A stretch of 12,889 nt of DNA from an uncultured Phascolarctobacterium sp. (GTDB lineage Bacteria > Bacillota > Negativicutes > Acidaminococcales > Acidaminococcaceae): contig UQWM01000033.1 of NCBI GenBank assembly GCA_900544795.1, positions 1-12,889 of the forward strand, written 5' to 3'. Numbering within the stretch: position 1 is the stretch's first letter; every line of letters begins with the position of its first letter. The notes under the pieces are model-generated. The model had not been told where the DNA came from, ran no database searches, and saw nothing but the letters and a program-made list of their open reading frames with translations. The translations under genes were made by a program, and so were the position numbers. Shown here one piece after another: positions 5,862 through 12,846 of this stretch.

Positions 5862-7349
5862 TTACACCAGCCCGATCCATTTCCAGTAGGTTGCGCCCAG
5901 GATCATTATCAGCGCAAAAGCGATGATGGTGAGCGGGATACCGGAACGGACGAAGTCGTGGACTTCAAAGGTGTCGGTGCCGTATGCGATCATATTCTGC
6001 GGCGCGTTGACCGGCAGAATGAAACCGAAGCTGACGACGTATTGCAGGATCATGGTCATACCGACGATGTTGACACCGGGGGTTTTAAGATGCTGCAAGA
6101 CGGAGATGATGATAGGTATCATGGCTGCCGCAAGACCTGTGGCACTGGCAAAACCCATGTGGATAATGATGAGGAACAGGGACATGATGGCCAGTACTAC
6201 GAGGGTGGTAGAGTTTTCGAGGCCGAAGCCTACTACTATCTCGTTTGCCATCCAGGTGGCCGCTTTAGTGGAGAGCAGCGCTGTGCCCAGCGAGATACCG
6301 ACGCCGAACAGGAGCACTGTGCCCCAGTTGATTTTGTGGACAACGTCGTTCCAGGTCATAACGCCTATCTTCGGCAGCATCAGCAGGGTAACTGCTACCA
6401 TAGTGGTAGTTGAGGTATCGATGGGATGCAATTTCTTTTCGGTGGTCCAGAAGATCAGCAGGAAGATGGAAATTACCAGCAGTTTGATCTCATCGACGCT
6501 GACTTTGCCCATTTCTTTAAGCAAACGGGCTACAGTTTCTTTACCGCCTTTGATCTCGTCGATCTCGGGGGGCATCAGGTACATCATCAGTTTATACAGG
6601 CAGATGGACATGATAAGTGAAAACGGGGCTGCTGCCAGGAACCAGTCCAGCCAGGAGATATCGACGCCAAGCTGGCTGCTGATAAAGTTGACGGCGACCA
6701 TATTCTGCGCGGCCGCTGTTTTGATACCGACGTTCCAAACGCTGTCGACCTGGGCGACGGTGATCATAAGCATACCGGCAAATTTACTTTTCAGCGGTAC
6801 GTCGAAGGCTTTGATCATACCCATGACGATTGGTACCAAACAGGCTACACGGGCCGTGGTACTGGGTACAAAGAAGCTGAGGATAAAGCCGCAGAGGATG
6901 ACGCCGATAACGACGCGGTTGGCTTTAGCGCCCAGGTGCGAAAGTATGACGAGCGCGATACGTTTGTCGAGGCCGGTTTTGGTCATGGCTACGGCCAGGA
7001 ACATGGCAGCCGCTACCAGACAGAAGGCCGTGGACGAAAAACCTTTAAGTCCCACGCCTAAACCTGCCGCCGTACCTAACATTTTACCTGTTTCCGGGTT
7101 GGGGGCAAAACCGATCAAGAGCGCCATCAAGGTCATAATAACACCGGCGCTGACCGGATAAGAAATTGCCGTTGTTGCCCAGACGATGACCGAAAATACC
7201 ATGATGCCGATCATCCTTTGGCCTGCTACGGAAAGTCCTTCGGGGTTTGGCAGCATGACGATCACTGCCAGTACGATAAGGGCTAAATAAAAACCGTACT
7301 TTTTGAGGAACCCTACTTCTTCAGTGGTTGTTTTTTTGTCCGCTTCCAT
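5862..7349 (-). CDS. DASS/SLC13 family anion (di/tricarboxylate-type) transporter
   Basis: A 495-residue inner-membrane carrier with about twelve hydrophobic segments, the usual size for divalent anion:sodium symporters of the SLC13/CitT group. Residues 158-175 (SFFVPSTTARVACLVPIV) correspond to the first substrate/Na+ hairpin, with S163-T-T in place of the signature SNT. Residues 399-412 (GFASATGLAAAMIP) are the second hairpin, with S-A-T. LPVNAPQNMIAYGTDTFEVHDFVRSG (445-470) is the conserved C-terminal family segment. The substrate is probably a dicarboxylate such as succinate or malate, but sulfate or citrate cannot be excluded by sequence alone. ATG 7349 follows AAAGGA at 9-nt spacing. 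It is transcribed alone from the promoter at 7541-7569, with a leader of about 185 nt containing an intrinsic terminator, so expression may be controlled by attenuation. Confidence 0.88.
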   Translation of the reverse strand: MEADKKTTTEEVGFLKKYGFYLALIVLAVIVMLPNPEGLSVAGQRMIGIMVFSVIVWATTAISYPVSAGVIMTLMALLIGFAPNPETGKMLGTAAGLGVGLKGFSSTAFCLVAAAMFLAVAMTKTGLDKRIALVILSHLGAKANRVVIGVILCGFILSFFVPSTTARVACLVPIVMGMIKAFDVPLKSKFAGMLMITVAQVDSVWNVGIKTAAAQNMVAVNFISSQLGVDISWLDWFLAAAPFSLIMSICLYKLMMYLMPPEIDEIKGGKETVARLLKEMGKVSVDEIKLLVISIFLLIFWTTEKKLHPIDTSTTTMVAVTLLMLPKIGVMTWNDVVHKINWGTVLLFGVGISLGTALLSTKAATWMANEIVVGFGLENSTTLVVLAIMSLFLIIIHMGFASATGLAAAMIPIIISVLQHLKTPGVNIVGMTMILQYVVSFGFILPVNAPQNMIAYGTDTFEVHDFVRSGIPLTIIAFALIMILGATYWKWIGLV

Positions 7350-7395
7350 AATTTCACGTCCTTTGCTTTTGAAGGTTGTTTATAAAAAATGCCGT

Positions 7396-7446
7396 CAACC
7401 GCTCACGGTTGCGCATCAAAGCGGGTTACAGGCTGCAAGGTGCAGC
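7396..7446 (-). other. Two hairpins in the leader of the DASS transporter mRNA
   Basis: Between the attenuator and the gene, the minus-strand leader can form two small stems: CAACCG/CGGTTG (7396-7401 with 7406-7411, 4-nt loop) and GCTGCA/TGCAGC (7432-7437 with 7441-7446, 3-nt loop). The first is followed, a few bases on, by six T. I recognise no riboswitch class here. Confidence 0.4.
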
Positions 7447-7475
7447 TCTTAGGGCAGTAATAAAATTTTTACTTA

Positions 7476-7518
7476 AACAAAAAACTCCGATATGCGCCTT
7501 CATTGGCATATCGGAGTT
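7476..7518 (-). terminator. Leader terminator (attenuator) upstream of the DASS transporter
   Basis: A perfect 13-bp stem (7483-7495 and 7506-7518, 10-nt loop) is followed on the minus strand by a T run. It begins only about 16 nt after the predicted start of the promoter at 7541-7569 and lies about 135 bp before the transporter ATG. It therefore either makes transporter expression conditional (attenuation) or ends a small RNA of about 55-60 nt. It could also stop read-through from the Spx/ArsC-like gene, but the intervening strong promoter makes that alone unlikely. No antiterminator fold or T-box, RAT or riboswitch signature is obvious. Confidence 0.7.
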
Positions 7519-7540
7519 CGTCTTTGTTCTCTCTACCCTG

Positions 7541-7569
7541 ATTATACAAGCTTGCGAGAGTTTTTTCAA
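7541..7569 (-). promoter_or_regulatory. Near-consensus promoter of the DASS transporter leader
   Basis: On the minus strand TTGAAA (7564-7569), a 17-bp spacer and a perfect TATAAT (7541-7546). The predicted start is near 7534. It is one of the strongest promoters in the window by eye. Confidence 0.8.
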
Positions 7570-7669
7570 CCATTTTTGTGTTGCATTGTTTACAGTTTAT
7601 AGAACTTGTACAAGCTTTTTATACTTTCTAAACAATGTTTTAATTTTTTAAAGTATTATTAATGATCTT

Positions 7670-7711
7670 CCGGCTTGCCAGGGCTGTTTTAAGCCGTTGC
7701 CGGGCTGTTTT
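7670..7711. repeat. Imperfect direct repeat after the Spx/ArsC-like gene
   Basis: TTGCC(A)GGGCTGTTTT occurs twice in tandem (about 7675-7690 and 7697-7711). On the minus strand the copies allow a weak nested stem (GCCGG 7699-7703 with CCGGC 7670-7674, inner AGCC/GGCT), but no T run follows on that strand, so it is at best a poor terminator for the gene ending at 7712. The stretch 7570-7669 is AT-rich with nothing further recognised. Confidence 0.35.
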
Positions 7712-8062
7712 TTACAGCAGTTTTTCTGCCCAGTCAGCTTCTTTAAAGCCTACTAATACAACGCTGCCTTCAACCAGCAGCGGACGCTTTACCAGCATCC
7801 CGTCGGTAGCCAGCAGGGCAAGTTGTTCGTCCTCTGTCATAGCGGGCAGCTTATCTTTCAGCCCCAGTACTTTATATTGCAGGCCACTGGTGTTAAAGAA
7901 TTTTTTTAAGGGCAGGCCACTGGCCTGCTGCCAGCTGCGCAGTTCGCCTGCGCTGGGATTTGCGGTTTTGATATCGCGTTTAGTATAGTCAAGCTTGTTG
8001 GCCTGCAAAAATTTTTCGGCCTTCTGGCAGGTGCCACATTTGGGATAACAGATGAACAGCAT
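7712..8062 (-). CDS. ArsC/Spx/MgsR family thioredoxin-fold protein
   Basis: A 116-residue cytoplasmic protein, full length for the family. The N-terminus MLFICYPKCGTCQKAEKFL has a CxxC redox pair at C9 and C12, as in Spx, MgsR and YffB-like proteins. Further family marks are the K/RDI after strand two (28-31), NTSG (57-60) before helix three, and VKRPLLVEG..VLVGF (91-106) with the conserved R93-P. Classical arsenate reductases have a different cysteine setting, so the common 'arsenate reductase' label should be read as family, not function; a thiol oxidoreductase or Spx-like RNA polymerase-binding regulator is as likely. It lacks the extended C-terminal part of true Spx. ATG 8062 follows AAAGGAG at about 8 nt. 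It has its own promoter and no co-transcribed partner. Confidence 0.85.
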   Translation of the reverse strand: MLFICYPKCGTCQKAEKFLQANKLDYTKRDIKTANPSAGELRSWQQASGLPLKKFFNTSGLQYKVLGLKDKLPAMTEDEQLALLATDGMLVKRPLLVEGSVVLVGFKEADWAEKLL

Positions 8063-8088
8063 GGTATCACTCCTTTGCTTTTGCTGTT

Positions 8089-8117
8089 ATTATAGCACGT
8101 TTTAGAAGTTTTTTGAC
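8089..8117 (-). promoter_or_regulatory. Extended -10 promoter of the ArsC/Spx-like gene
   Basis: On the minus strand a perfect TATAAT (8089-8094) is preceded by TGC, making an extended -10. The -35 is poor at 17-bp spacing (TCAAAA, 8112-8117); a TTGTCA at 8115-8120 is too far away (20 bp). The extended -10 may compensate. Confidence 0.6.
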
Positions 8118-8308
8118 AAAGCGCCATAAAAGCAATGTACTGCGGCGATATTTCCATTGCAATAGCTTAATGTTTATGTTTCTTGATAATAATGCTAATA
8201 AATTAAATTTTCTAACATTATATTACTTTGCAGGAATATTCACTACTTATAGCGAATCTATAGCTTTGCAATTAATTTGTTATATATATGAAGGGAGATG
8301 AGCATTAA

Positions 8309-8350
8309 GTGGAACTTGACTTTATCCGCAACTTAAATTTTAAGACATAG
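8309..8350 (+). CDS. Possible 13-residue leader peptide before the ABC operon
   Basis: A GTG-started frame encodes VELDFIRNLNFKT and stops at TAG just before the ribosome site of the ABC ATPase gene. An AGGGAG (8292-8297) lies 11 nt upstream, a little far. It is too short to judge by composition and may be chance. The rest of 8118-8308 is AT-rich; no promoter with both boxes at good spacing was found, though TTGACT (8316-8321) with TTTAAG (8339-8344) is a weak candidate. Longer open frames in this stretch look spurious. Confidence 0.2.
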   Translation: MELDFIRNLNFKT

Positions 8351-8353
8351 AAG

Positions 8354-8360
8354 AAGGAGG
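8354..8360 (+). promoter_or_regulatory. Shine-Dalgarno site that fixes a TTG start
   Basis: AAGGAGG lies 8 nt upstream of TTG 8369. No ATG or GTG in frame lies nearby, and the protein family begins exactly at the residues encoded from this TTG (IQFINVSKAY), so the non-canonical start is well supported. Confidence 0.85.
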
Positions 8361-8368
8361 CAACCCTA

Positions 8369-9496
8369 TTGATTCAATTCATCAACGTAAGTAAAGCTTA
8401 CAAACAGCATAATGTTTTAGAGGACATCAATTTTTCGATCAAAGACGGCGAGCTGGTAGTGCTGATAGGCCCATCGGGCTGCGGCAAAACGACTTTGCTT
8501 AAAATGATCAATCGCCTGATCGACCCCACCGGGGGACAGATCCTGATCAACGGTACCGATATTATTGCCCAGGACCCGATCGAACTGCGCAGGAATATGG
8601 GTTACGTTATTCAGCAAACGGGGCTGTTCGTGCATATGACTGTGCGCGAAAACATCGAGATCATCCCCCATTTGGCCAAGCTGCCGCCGGAGGAGATCAT
8701 CGAGCGCACTGTGAAGCTGATGGAAATGGTGGGCCTGCCGCAGGATTTTTTGGACAGGTATCCCAATCACCTTTCGGGCGGCCAACAGCAGCGTATAGGG
8801 GTGGCGCGGGCATTTGCCATGGACCCCGGCATTATTCTGATGGACGAGCCGTTTTCGGCGTTAGACCCCATCACCCGCAGCCAGTTGCAGGACGAGCTTG
8901 TTAATTTACAGGCCAAGCTGCACAAGACTATTGTCTTTGTTACCCACGATATGGACGAGGCGGTCAAGATTGCCGACCGTATCTGCATTTTACATTCCGG
9001 CAATATCCTGCAATACGATACACCGGAAAACATTTTAAAGAACCCGGCTGACGGTTTTGTCAGCGAATTTGTTGGTTCTAAGCGCATTTGGAGCAGTCCC
9101 GAACTGATCAGGGCCAAGGATATTATGATCCGCACGCCCAAGATCACCTACCCCGATGTGCCGATGCTGAAATGTATCGAGAAGATGCGTATTGAAAATG
9201 TTGACAGCCTGTTGGTTGTTGATGAAGGTGAACATTTACTGGGGATCATCCGCGCCCGTTCTATCCACGCGGCGCCTGATAAAAGCGAGCCTGTCTACAC
9301 GGTTATGAAGCCGGCGAAGGCTACGGCCGCTCCCAATGATAATATCGTTGCTTTGCTGACGAAGGTCAACAGCAATCATATTTCCAATGTTCCCGTAGTA
9401 GATGAAAATAAGCGGCTGCTGGGCCTGATTACTAATTCCAGCCTCGTGACGACGATGAGTCAGCAGTTTATTGACTTTGAGGAGGACGAAGCATGA
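8369..9496 (+). CDS. OpuCA/ProV-type ABC importer ATPase with two CBS domains
   Basis: A 375-residue cytoplasmic ATPase that powers uptake of a quaternary-amine-type solute. The nucleotide-binding domain (1 to about 240) is complete: Walker A G34-PSGCGKT, Q-loop at Q82-Q83, signature LSGGQ (135-139), Walker B IILMDE (155-160), D-loop SALD and switch H193. The Q-loop region (GYVIQQTGLFVHMTV) is typical of the betaine/choline/carnitine family. Two CBS motifs follow (about 250-302 and 312-366), each ending in a LLGLI/LLGII-type strand; in OpuA-type systems these sense ionic strength or bind nucleotides. The start is TTG 8369 with an ideal ribosome site. The stop overlaps the permease start by four bases (ATGA), so the two are translationally coupled. 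Substrate could be glycine betaine, choline, carnitine or ergothioneine. Confidence 0.93.
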   Translation: MIQFINVSKAYKQHNVLEDINFSIKDGELVVLIGPSGCGKTTLLKMINRLIDPTGGQILINGTDIIAQDPIELRRNMGYVIQQTGLFVHMTVRENIEIIPHLAKLPPEEIIERTVKLMEMVGLPQDFLDRYPNHLSGGQQQRIGVARAFAMDPGIILMDEPFSALDPITRSQLQDELVNLQAKLHKTIVFVTHDMDEAVKIADRICILHSGNILQYDTPENILKNPADGFVSEFVGSKRIWSSPELIRAKDIMIRTPKITYPDVPMLKCIEKMRIENVDSLLVVDEGEHLLGIIRARSIHAAPDKSEPVYTVMKPAKATAAPNDNIVALLTKVNSNHISNVPVVDENKRLLGLITNSSLVTTMSQQFIDFEEDEA

Positions 9497-11094
9497 GCGG
9501 ATTATTAACTTATGTTCAGGATCAGCAGCAATATATAGGGCTTTTACTGCTCAGTCACATTCAGCTGACGTTGCTTTCGGTGGCGATAGCTGTTTGTATC
9601 GGCGTGCCGCTGGGTATTTATATTTCCGAGCGCGAGCGCCTTTTAAAGCCTGTCATGGGCTTTGCCAATCTGGCGCAGGCTATCCCCAGTCTGGCGCTGT
9701 TAGGCTTTCTTGTTCCGTATATGGGCATCGGCGCGGTAACTGCCGTGGCAATGGTGGTTTTGTACTCGCTGCTGCCTATTTTAAAAAACACCTGTACCGG
9801 TTTGCGCAATATCAGCGCCGATACGCTGGAGGCGGCTAAGGGCATTGGTATGACCGATATGCAGATCCTCTTTAAGGTACGGCTGCCGCTGGCGCTGCCT
9901 GTTATCATGGCGGGCGTGCGTATTTCCAGCGTTACGGCCGTAGGGTTGATGACGATCGCAGCCTATATTGGCGCAGGCGGACTGGGTACGCTGGTCATCA
10001 GCGGCATCCAGACTGATAATGCTAATATGATTTTGGCCGGCGCTATACCCGCCTGCTGTTTGGCGCTTTTAATGGACTTTTTGATGAGTAAGGTAGAAAA
10101 CGCCGTCACACCTGTGTCGCTGCGACCTGCTGCCAACAAAATGTCGAAGGAGAGCCTGGAGCGTACTAAGCAGCACCGCAAACGCATCCTGGCGATCGCC
10201 GGTATGATCGTTATTATCAGCAGCGGCTATCTTTTGAGCCACGAGTTTTTGAATAAGCACGATCTGCGCATCGGGTCTAAGGATGCGACGGAAAGCGTTA
10301 TTATCGGCAATATGCTGTCTGACCTTATCGAAGCAAAAACCGACCTGAAGGTTGAACGTAAGCTGGCCCTGGGCGGCACGATGATCGCTTTTGAGGCTTT
10401 GCGCTCGGGCGAGATCGACTTGTACCCTGAATATACGGGCACAGGCTACAGTACGATTTTGAAGAACAAGCTGCGCCCAGGCTTTACACCGGAGGAGATG
10501 TATGTGCTGGTAAAGGGCCAGATGCGTGACACGCACCAGATCGACCTGCTGGAGAGCTTTGGCTTTAACAACACTTATGTGCTGGCGGTGACGCAGGATA
10601 CTGCCGCAAAATACCATTTAAAAACCATGAGCGACCTGACAAGGGTCAGCCATAATCTGCGTTTTGGCTGTTCGCCTGAATTTGCAGCTCGTGATGATGG
10701 TTTACCGGGTATCGAAAAAACCTACGGTATGACTTTTAAATCGGTCAATAATTTTTCGGGTACGCTGATGTATACGGCGATCACTTCGGCTAATGTAGAC
10801 GTTATTACGGCCTTTTCGACGGACGGGCTGCTGCAAAAATATGATTTAGTGCTGCTGGAAGATGATAAGAACTTCTTCCCGCCTTATTATATGCTGCCCT
10901 TCGTCAATGGTAATACGAACGCCAAGTATCCCCAGATCGCGCAGGCGCTGGCCGTTTTAAACAGCGCTATCGACGATGCGACGATGCAAAAGCTGAATTA
11001 CGAGGTTGTTGAAAAAGGACGCGACCGGGCTGAGGTTGCCCGCACCTTCCTTGTGGAGCGCGGTTTAGTAAGGCCGGAGGATTTTAAAAAATAA
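9493..11094 (+). CDS. Fused ABC permease and substrate-binding protein (OpuC/OpuF/EgtUBC-type)
   Basis: A 533-residue two-domain membrane protein. Residues 1 to about 205 are a permease with five or six spans and the EAA loop (DTLEAAKGIGMTDMQILFKVRLPLALP, 110-136) that docks on the ATPase. A basic linker (about 211-231) and one further hydrophobic span (232-249) lead to an OpuAC-like binding domain (about 258-530), which would sit on the outer face of the inner membrane. Binding-site landmarks are YPEYTGTGY (311-319), FSGTLMYTAI (421-430) and NFFPPYYMLPF (460-470). This arrangement occurs in OpuF, Listeria BilEB and streptococcal EgtUBC. With the CBS-ATPase upstream it makes a complete importer without a separate binding protein. 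ATG 9493 has GGAGGA at 6-nt spacing inside the upstream gene. The substrate cannot be settled by eye. Confidence 0.92.
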   Translation: MSGLLTYVQDQQQYIGLLLLSHIQLTLLSVAIAVCIGVPLGIYISERERLLKPVMGFANLAQAIPSLALLGFLVPYMGIGAVTAVAMVVLYSLLPILKNTCTGLRNISADTLEAAKGIGMTDMQILFKVRLPLALPVIMAGVRISSVTAVGLMTIAAYIGAGGLGTLVISGIQTDNANMILAGAIPACCLALLMDFLMSKVENAVTPVSLRPAANKMSKESLERTKQHRKRILAIAGMIVIISSGYLLSHEFLNKHDLRIGSKDATESVIIGNMLSDLIEAKTDLKVERKLALGGTMIAFEALRSGEIDLYPEYTGTGYSTILKNKLRPGFTPEEMYVLVKGQMRDTHQIDLLESFGFNNTYVLAVTQDTAAKYHLKTMSDLTRVSHNLRFGCSPEFAARDDGLPGIEKTYGMTFKSVNNFSGTLMYTAITSANVDVITAFSTDGLLQKYDLVLLEDDKNFFPPYYMLPFVNGNTNAKYPQIAQALAVLNSAIDDATMQKLNYEVVEKGRDRAEVARTFLVERGLVRPEDFKK

Positions 11095-11101
11095 AATATT
11101 T

Positions 11102-11142
11102 TTAGCGGCGTTTTCCCTTTGCGGGAGCGCCGCTAAGCTTTT
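11102..11142 (+). terminator. Terminator of the ABC importer operon
   Basis: TTAGCGGCG (11102-11110) pairs with CGCCGCTAA (11128-11136); an inner TCCC/GGGA extends the stem. GCTTTT follows. It lies 7 bp after the stop codon at 11094. Confidence 0.8.
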
Positions 11143-11169
11143 ATCAGCCCGCCTATTCAGTTTAGCTCA

Positions 11170-11198
11170 TTGACAAGCTTTGCCTTTATCTATAAAAT
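11170..11198 (+). promoter_or_regulatory. Strong promoter of the DUF2939-like gene
   Basis: A perfect TTGACA (11170-11175), 17-bp spacer and TAAAAT (11193-11198). The predicted start is near 11205, with a leader of about 29 nt that carries the ribosome site. Confidence 0.8.
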
Positions 11199-11233
11199 GA
11201 AAGTATCTATTATCAATACTAAGGAGCTTTACT

Positions 11234-12292
11234 GTGAGTGAAAATAGCAAAAAATATATACTTATCACTGCTGCCCTGATCGTTATTGGCGTGGCCTTGT
11301 ACTTTTTTTACTGGATGCGCACGCCTCAATATACCTTTACCCAGATCAATCAGGCCGTGCAGCAGCACGATTTGAGCAAATTCGAGAAGCATGTGGATTT
11401 GGATTCGCTGTACGCCCATGCCTACGATGACGTTGTTTATTATGCCTTTGGCGATCCCAAGCAGGCGAACCCCTTTTTACTTGGTATCGTGCAAAGCCTT
11501 AAAAGCGTTGTTGTACCCATTATGACCGCGCAGACCCAACATTATGTGGAAACCGGATCGGTTGATGGTAATGCGCCGGCCAGCGGTACAGACAGCGGCG
11601 CAACACCGGCACCGGCACCCAAAAGTGAAGGTCAGCAACTGGCCGAGCAGCTTAGGGACAAAACTGGGTTCGGCAATATGCGTTACGAAGGCGTCGAAAG
11701 CACCGAGCAGGTGGGCAAAACTGCCGACGTTGCTGTGAAACTGTATGATAAGCAGCTTGACCACCGTTTTATTTTGAAGGTTAAAATGTTCGAATTGGAC
11801 GACGGCAGCTGGCGCCTGACCGAGATAACCAACCTGAAAGAACTGCTCAAGGAACGCGAGGAAGCCACGGCGGCCAGGCTGAAAGAGCTTAACAGCAAAG
11901 TACAGACCGAGCTGGACGCGTCCGTGCAGGCCAAACCCGGCACTATTGCCGTTGATTCCAGCGGCGGCTGGTTCCCCAGCTATACTTTACAGTCTACTTT
12001 CAGCGTTCAGAATGTTTCCGGTAAAACCATCAGCGGCCTGCAGGGCTTTGTAGAAATTTTTGACAACGAAGGGATGCTGCTGCAACGCAGCCCCTTTAAA
12101 GAATACCTAAGCTTAGCGCCACAAGCTGGCGTTACACTGAGCAAAACCTTTAGCCTGAACCAGTTTAAACCCGAAACGGTGCGGCTGCTGCGCAGCGATA
12201 CCGCGGCTCTGAAATGGCAGGTAGTCATCAGCAACGTTACCTTCAGTGACGGCGGTTCTTTGCAGCTGCTGACCCAATTACCCAAAATTTAA
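11234..12292 (+). CDS. Membrane-anchored DUF2939-like protein with C-terminal beta domain
   Basis: A 352-residue protein of unknown function. Residues 8-27 form one N-terminal membrane span, placing the rest outside the inner membrane. Residues 30 to about 105 (TPQYTFTQINQAVQQHDLSKFEKHVDLDSL) match the DUF2939 pattern of one helix plus 'VDLDSL'. A low-complexity Ala/Pro/Gly/Thr stretch (112-132) interrupts the domain, which resumes with a beta-rich part to about 198 (LKVKMFELDDGSWRLTEITN). A charged, possibly coiled-coil helix (200-229) leads to a beta-rich domain (about 247-350; TFSVQNVSGKTISGLQGFVEIFD) that resembles FxLYD/DUF4352-type extracellular modules. GTG 11234 has AAGGAG (11221-11226) at 7 nt. 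It is transcribed alone. A recombinase remnant begins right after its stop, but the C-terminus looks natural. Confidence 0.78.
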   Translation: MSENSKKYILITAALIVIGVALYFFYWMRTPQYTFTQINQAVQQHDLSKFEKHVDLDSLYAHAYDDVVYYAFGDPKQANPFLLGIVQSLKSVVVPIMTAQTQHYVETGSVDGNAPASGTDSGATPAPAPKSEGQQLAEQLRDKTGFGNMRYEGVESTEQVGKTADVAVKLYDKQLDHRFILKVKMFELDDGSWRLTEITNLKELLKEREEATAARLKELNSKVQTELDASVQAKPGTIAVDSSGGWFPSYTLQSTFSVQNVSGKTISGLQGFVEIFDNEGMLLQRSPFKEYLSLAPQAGVTLSKTFSLNQFKPETVRLLRSDTAALKWQVVISNVTFSDGGSLQLLTQLPKI

Positions 12293-12546
12293 TAGTTGCT
12301 GAAGCACATAAAAAAAACAGACACGCTAAAGCTTCAAAGCAAGTCGATGAGTTGGAAGCGATCAAGCGAGAGCGCCTTGGCAAGGGCAAAATCATCGAAG
12401 GCTTCATCAAAGACATTGAGAGCCGACCGCTTGCCATAGCTGAGTTTGACGAAAAACTGTGGCTTGCTGTAATCGACCAAGTGACGGTCAACCAAGATGG
12501 CGCAATGGCATTCAGATTCAAAAACGGCTCGGAAGTCACAGCTTAA
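12293..12546 (+). pseudogene. C-terminal remnant of a large serine recombinase
   Basis: The frame ending at TAA 12544-12546 reads as the end of a large (TnpX/phage-type) serine recombinase: a Lys/Glu-rich coiled-coil stretch (KASKQVDELEAIKRERLG) followed by the family's terminal motif, FDEKLWLAVIDQVTVNQDG and FRFKNGSEV. Only about 80 residues remain. The catalytic resolvase domain and the rest of the recombinase domain are absent, and no start codon with a ribosome site is present; the first possible start in frame is TTG 12352. The left end is uncertain because homology seems to begin right at the stop of the DUF2939-like gene. Its place beside ssrA points to a decayed integrative element. 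Confidence 0.75.
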
Positions 12547-12562
12547 CATTCAACTATTTACG

Positions 12563-12589
12563 GCTCGCCAATCGGCGGGCTGCTTTTTT
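12563..12589 (+). terminator. Terminator after the recombinase remnant
   Basis: GCTCGCC (12563-12569), loop AATC, GGCGGGC (12574-12580), with one G-U pair, followed by TGC and six T. It lies 17 bp after the remnant's stop, as expected if it came with the original recombinase gene. Confidence 0.75.
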
Positions 12590-12600
12590 GCCGTAACAGT

Positions 12601-12636
12601 ATCTTTTAACGATTACAAGACAAATCGTTAAAAGAT
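12601..12636. repeat. 14-bp perfect inverted repeat
   Basis: ATCTTTTAACGATT (12601-12614) and AATCGTTAAAAGAT (12623-12636) with an 8-bp spacer. No T run follows, so it is not a standard terminator. An 11-bp part of the right arm recurs at 12656-12666. Confidence 0.65.
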
Positions 12637-12655
12637 GCACACCCCCAAAGGTCTA

Positions 12656-12666
12656 ATCGTTAAAAA
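12656..12666 (+). repeat. Third copy of the AATCGTTAAAA motif
   Basis: AATCGTTAAAA repeats, in direct orientation, the motif at 12623-12633, exactly 33 bp further on. Together with the inverted copy at 12601-12614 this makes three sites in 66 bp. The following stretch 12667-12757 shows no gene. Confidence 0.6.
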
Positions 12667-12757
12667 TAAATATTTAGCAGCCACAAGTTCGTGTCAAGTA
12701 TCCTCCGAAAACGGCTAATCTAAAACACCAATTATTGCTACAAGGCAAAAACACAAA

Positions 12758-12791
12758 GCCCGAAAGCGGCTTAAATCAAGCATTTTCGGGC
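12758..12791 (-). terminator. Second (distal) terminator of tmRNA
   Basis: GCCCGAAA (12758-12765) pairs with TTTCGGGC (12784-12791), with an inner GCTT/AAGC stem. On the minus strand the stem is followed by TTTGTG and five T. It backs up the proximal terminator at 12795-12838. Confidence 0.65.
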
Positions 12792-12794
12792 AAA

Positions 12795-12838
12795 CAAAAA
12801 ACCACCTGCTGACAAAATTCCTTTTATCAATAGATGGT
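12795..12838 (-). terminator. Proximal terminator of tmRNA
   Basis: On the minus strand ACCATCT (12832-12838) can pair with AGGTGGT (12801-12807) through one G-U pair across a 24-nt loop, followed by six T. It lies directly downstream of the mature tmRNA 3' end. The long loop makes it weaker than the distal hairpin. Confidence 0.55.
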
Positions 12839-12846
12839 ATTTGATT

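Noticed and set aside
5923..7161. 412-codon plus-strand frame opposite the DASS transporter
   Set aside because: It is an antisense shadow; the minus-strand product has all DASS family segments and a good ribosome site.
7376..7651. 91-codon plus-strand frame in the transporter leader
   Set aside because: It covers the promoter and attenuator on the other strand and has no ribosome site or recognisable motif.
7712..8062. Genuine arsenate reductase of an ars operon
   Set aside because: CGTC motif fits the Spx/MgsR/YffB branch, and no arsR, arsB or acr3 gene is adjacent.
8113..8301. 62-codon plus-strand frame before the ABC operon
   Set aside because: AT-rich intergenic sequence with no Shine-Dalgarno site and no family resemblance.
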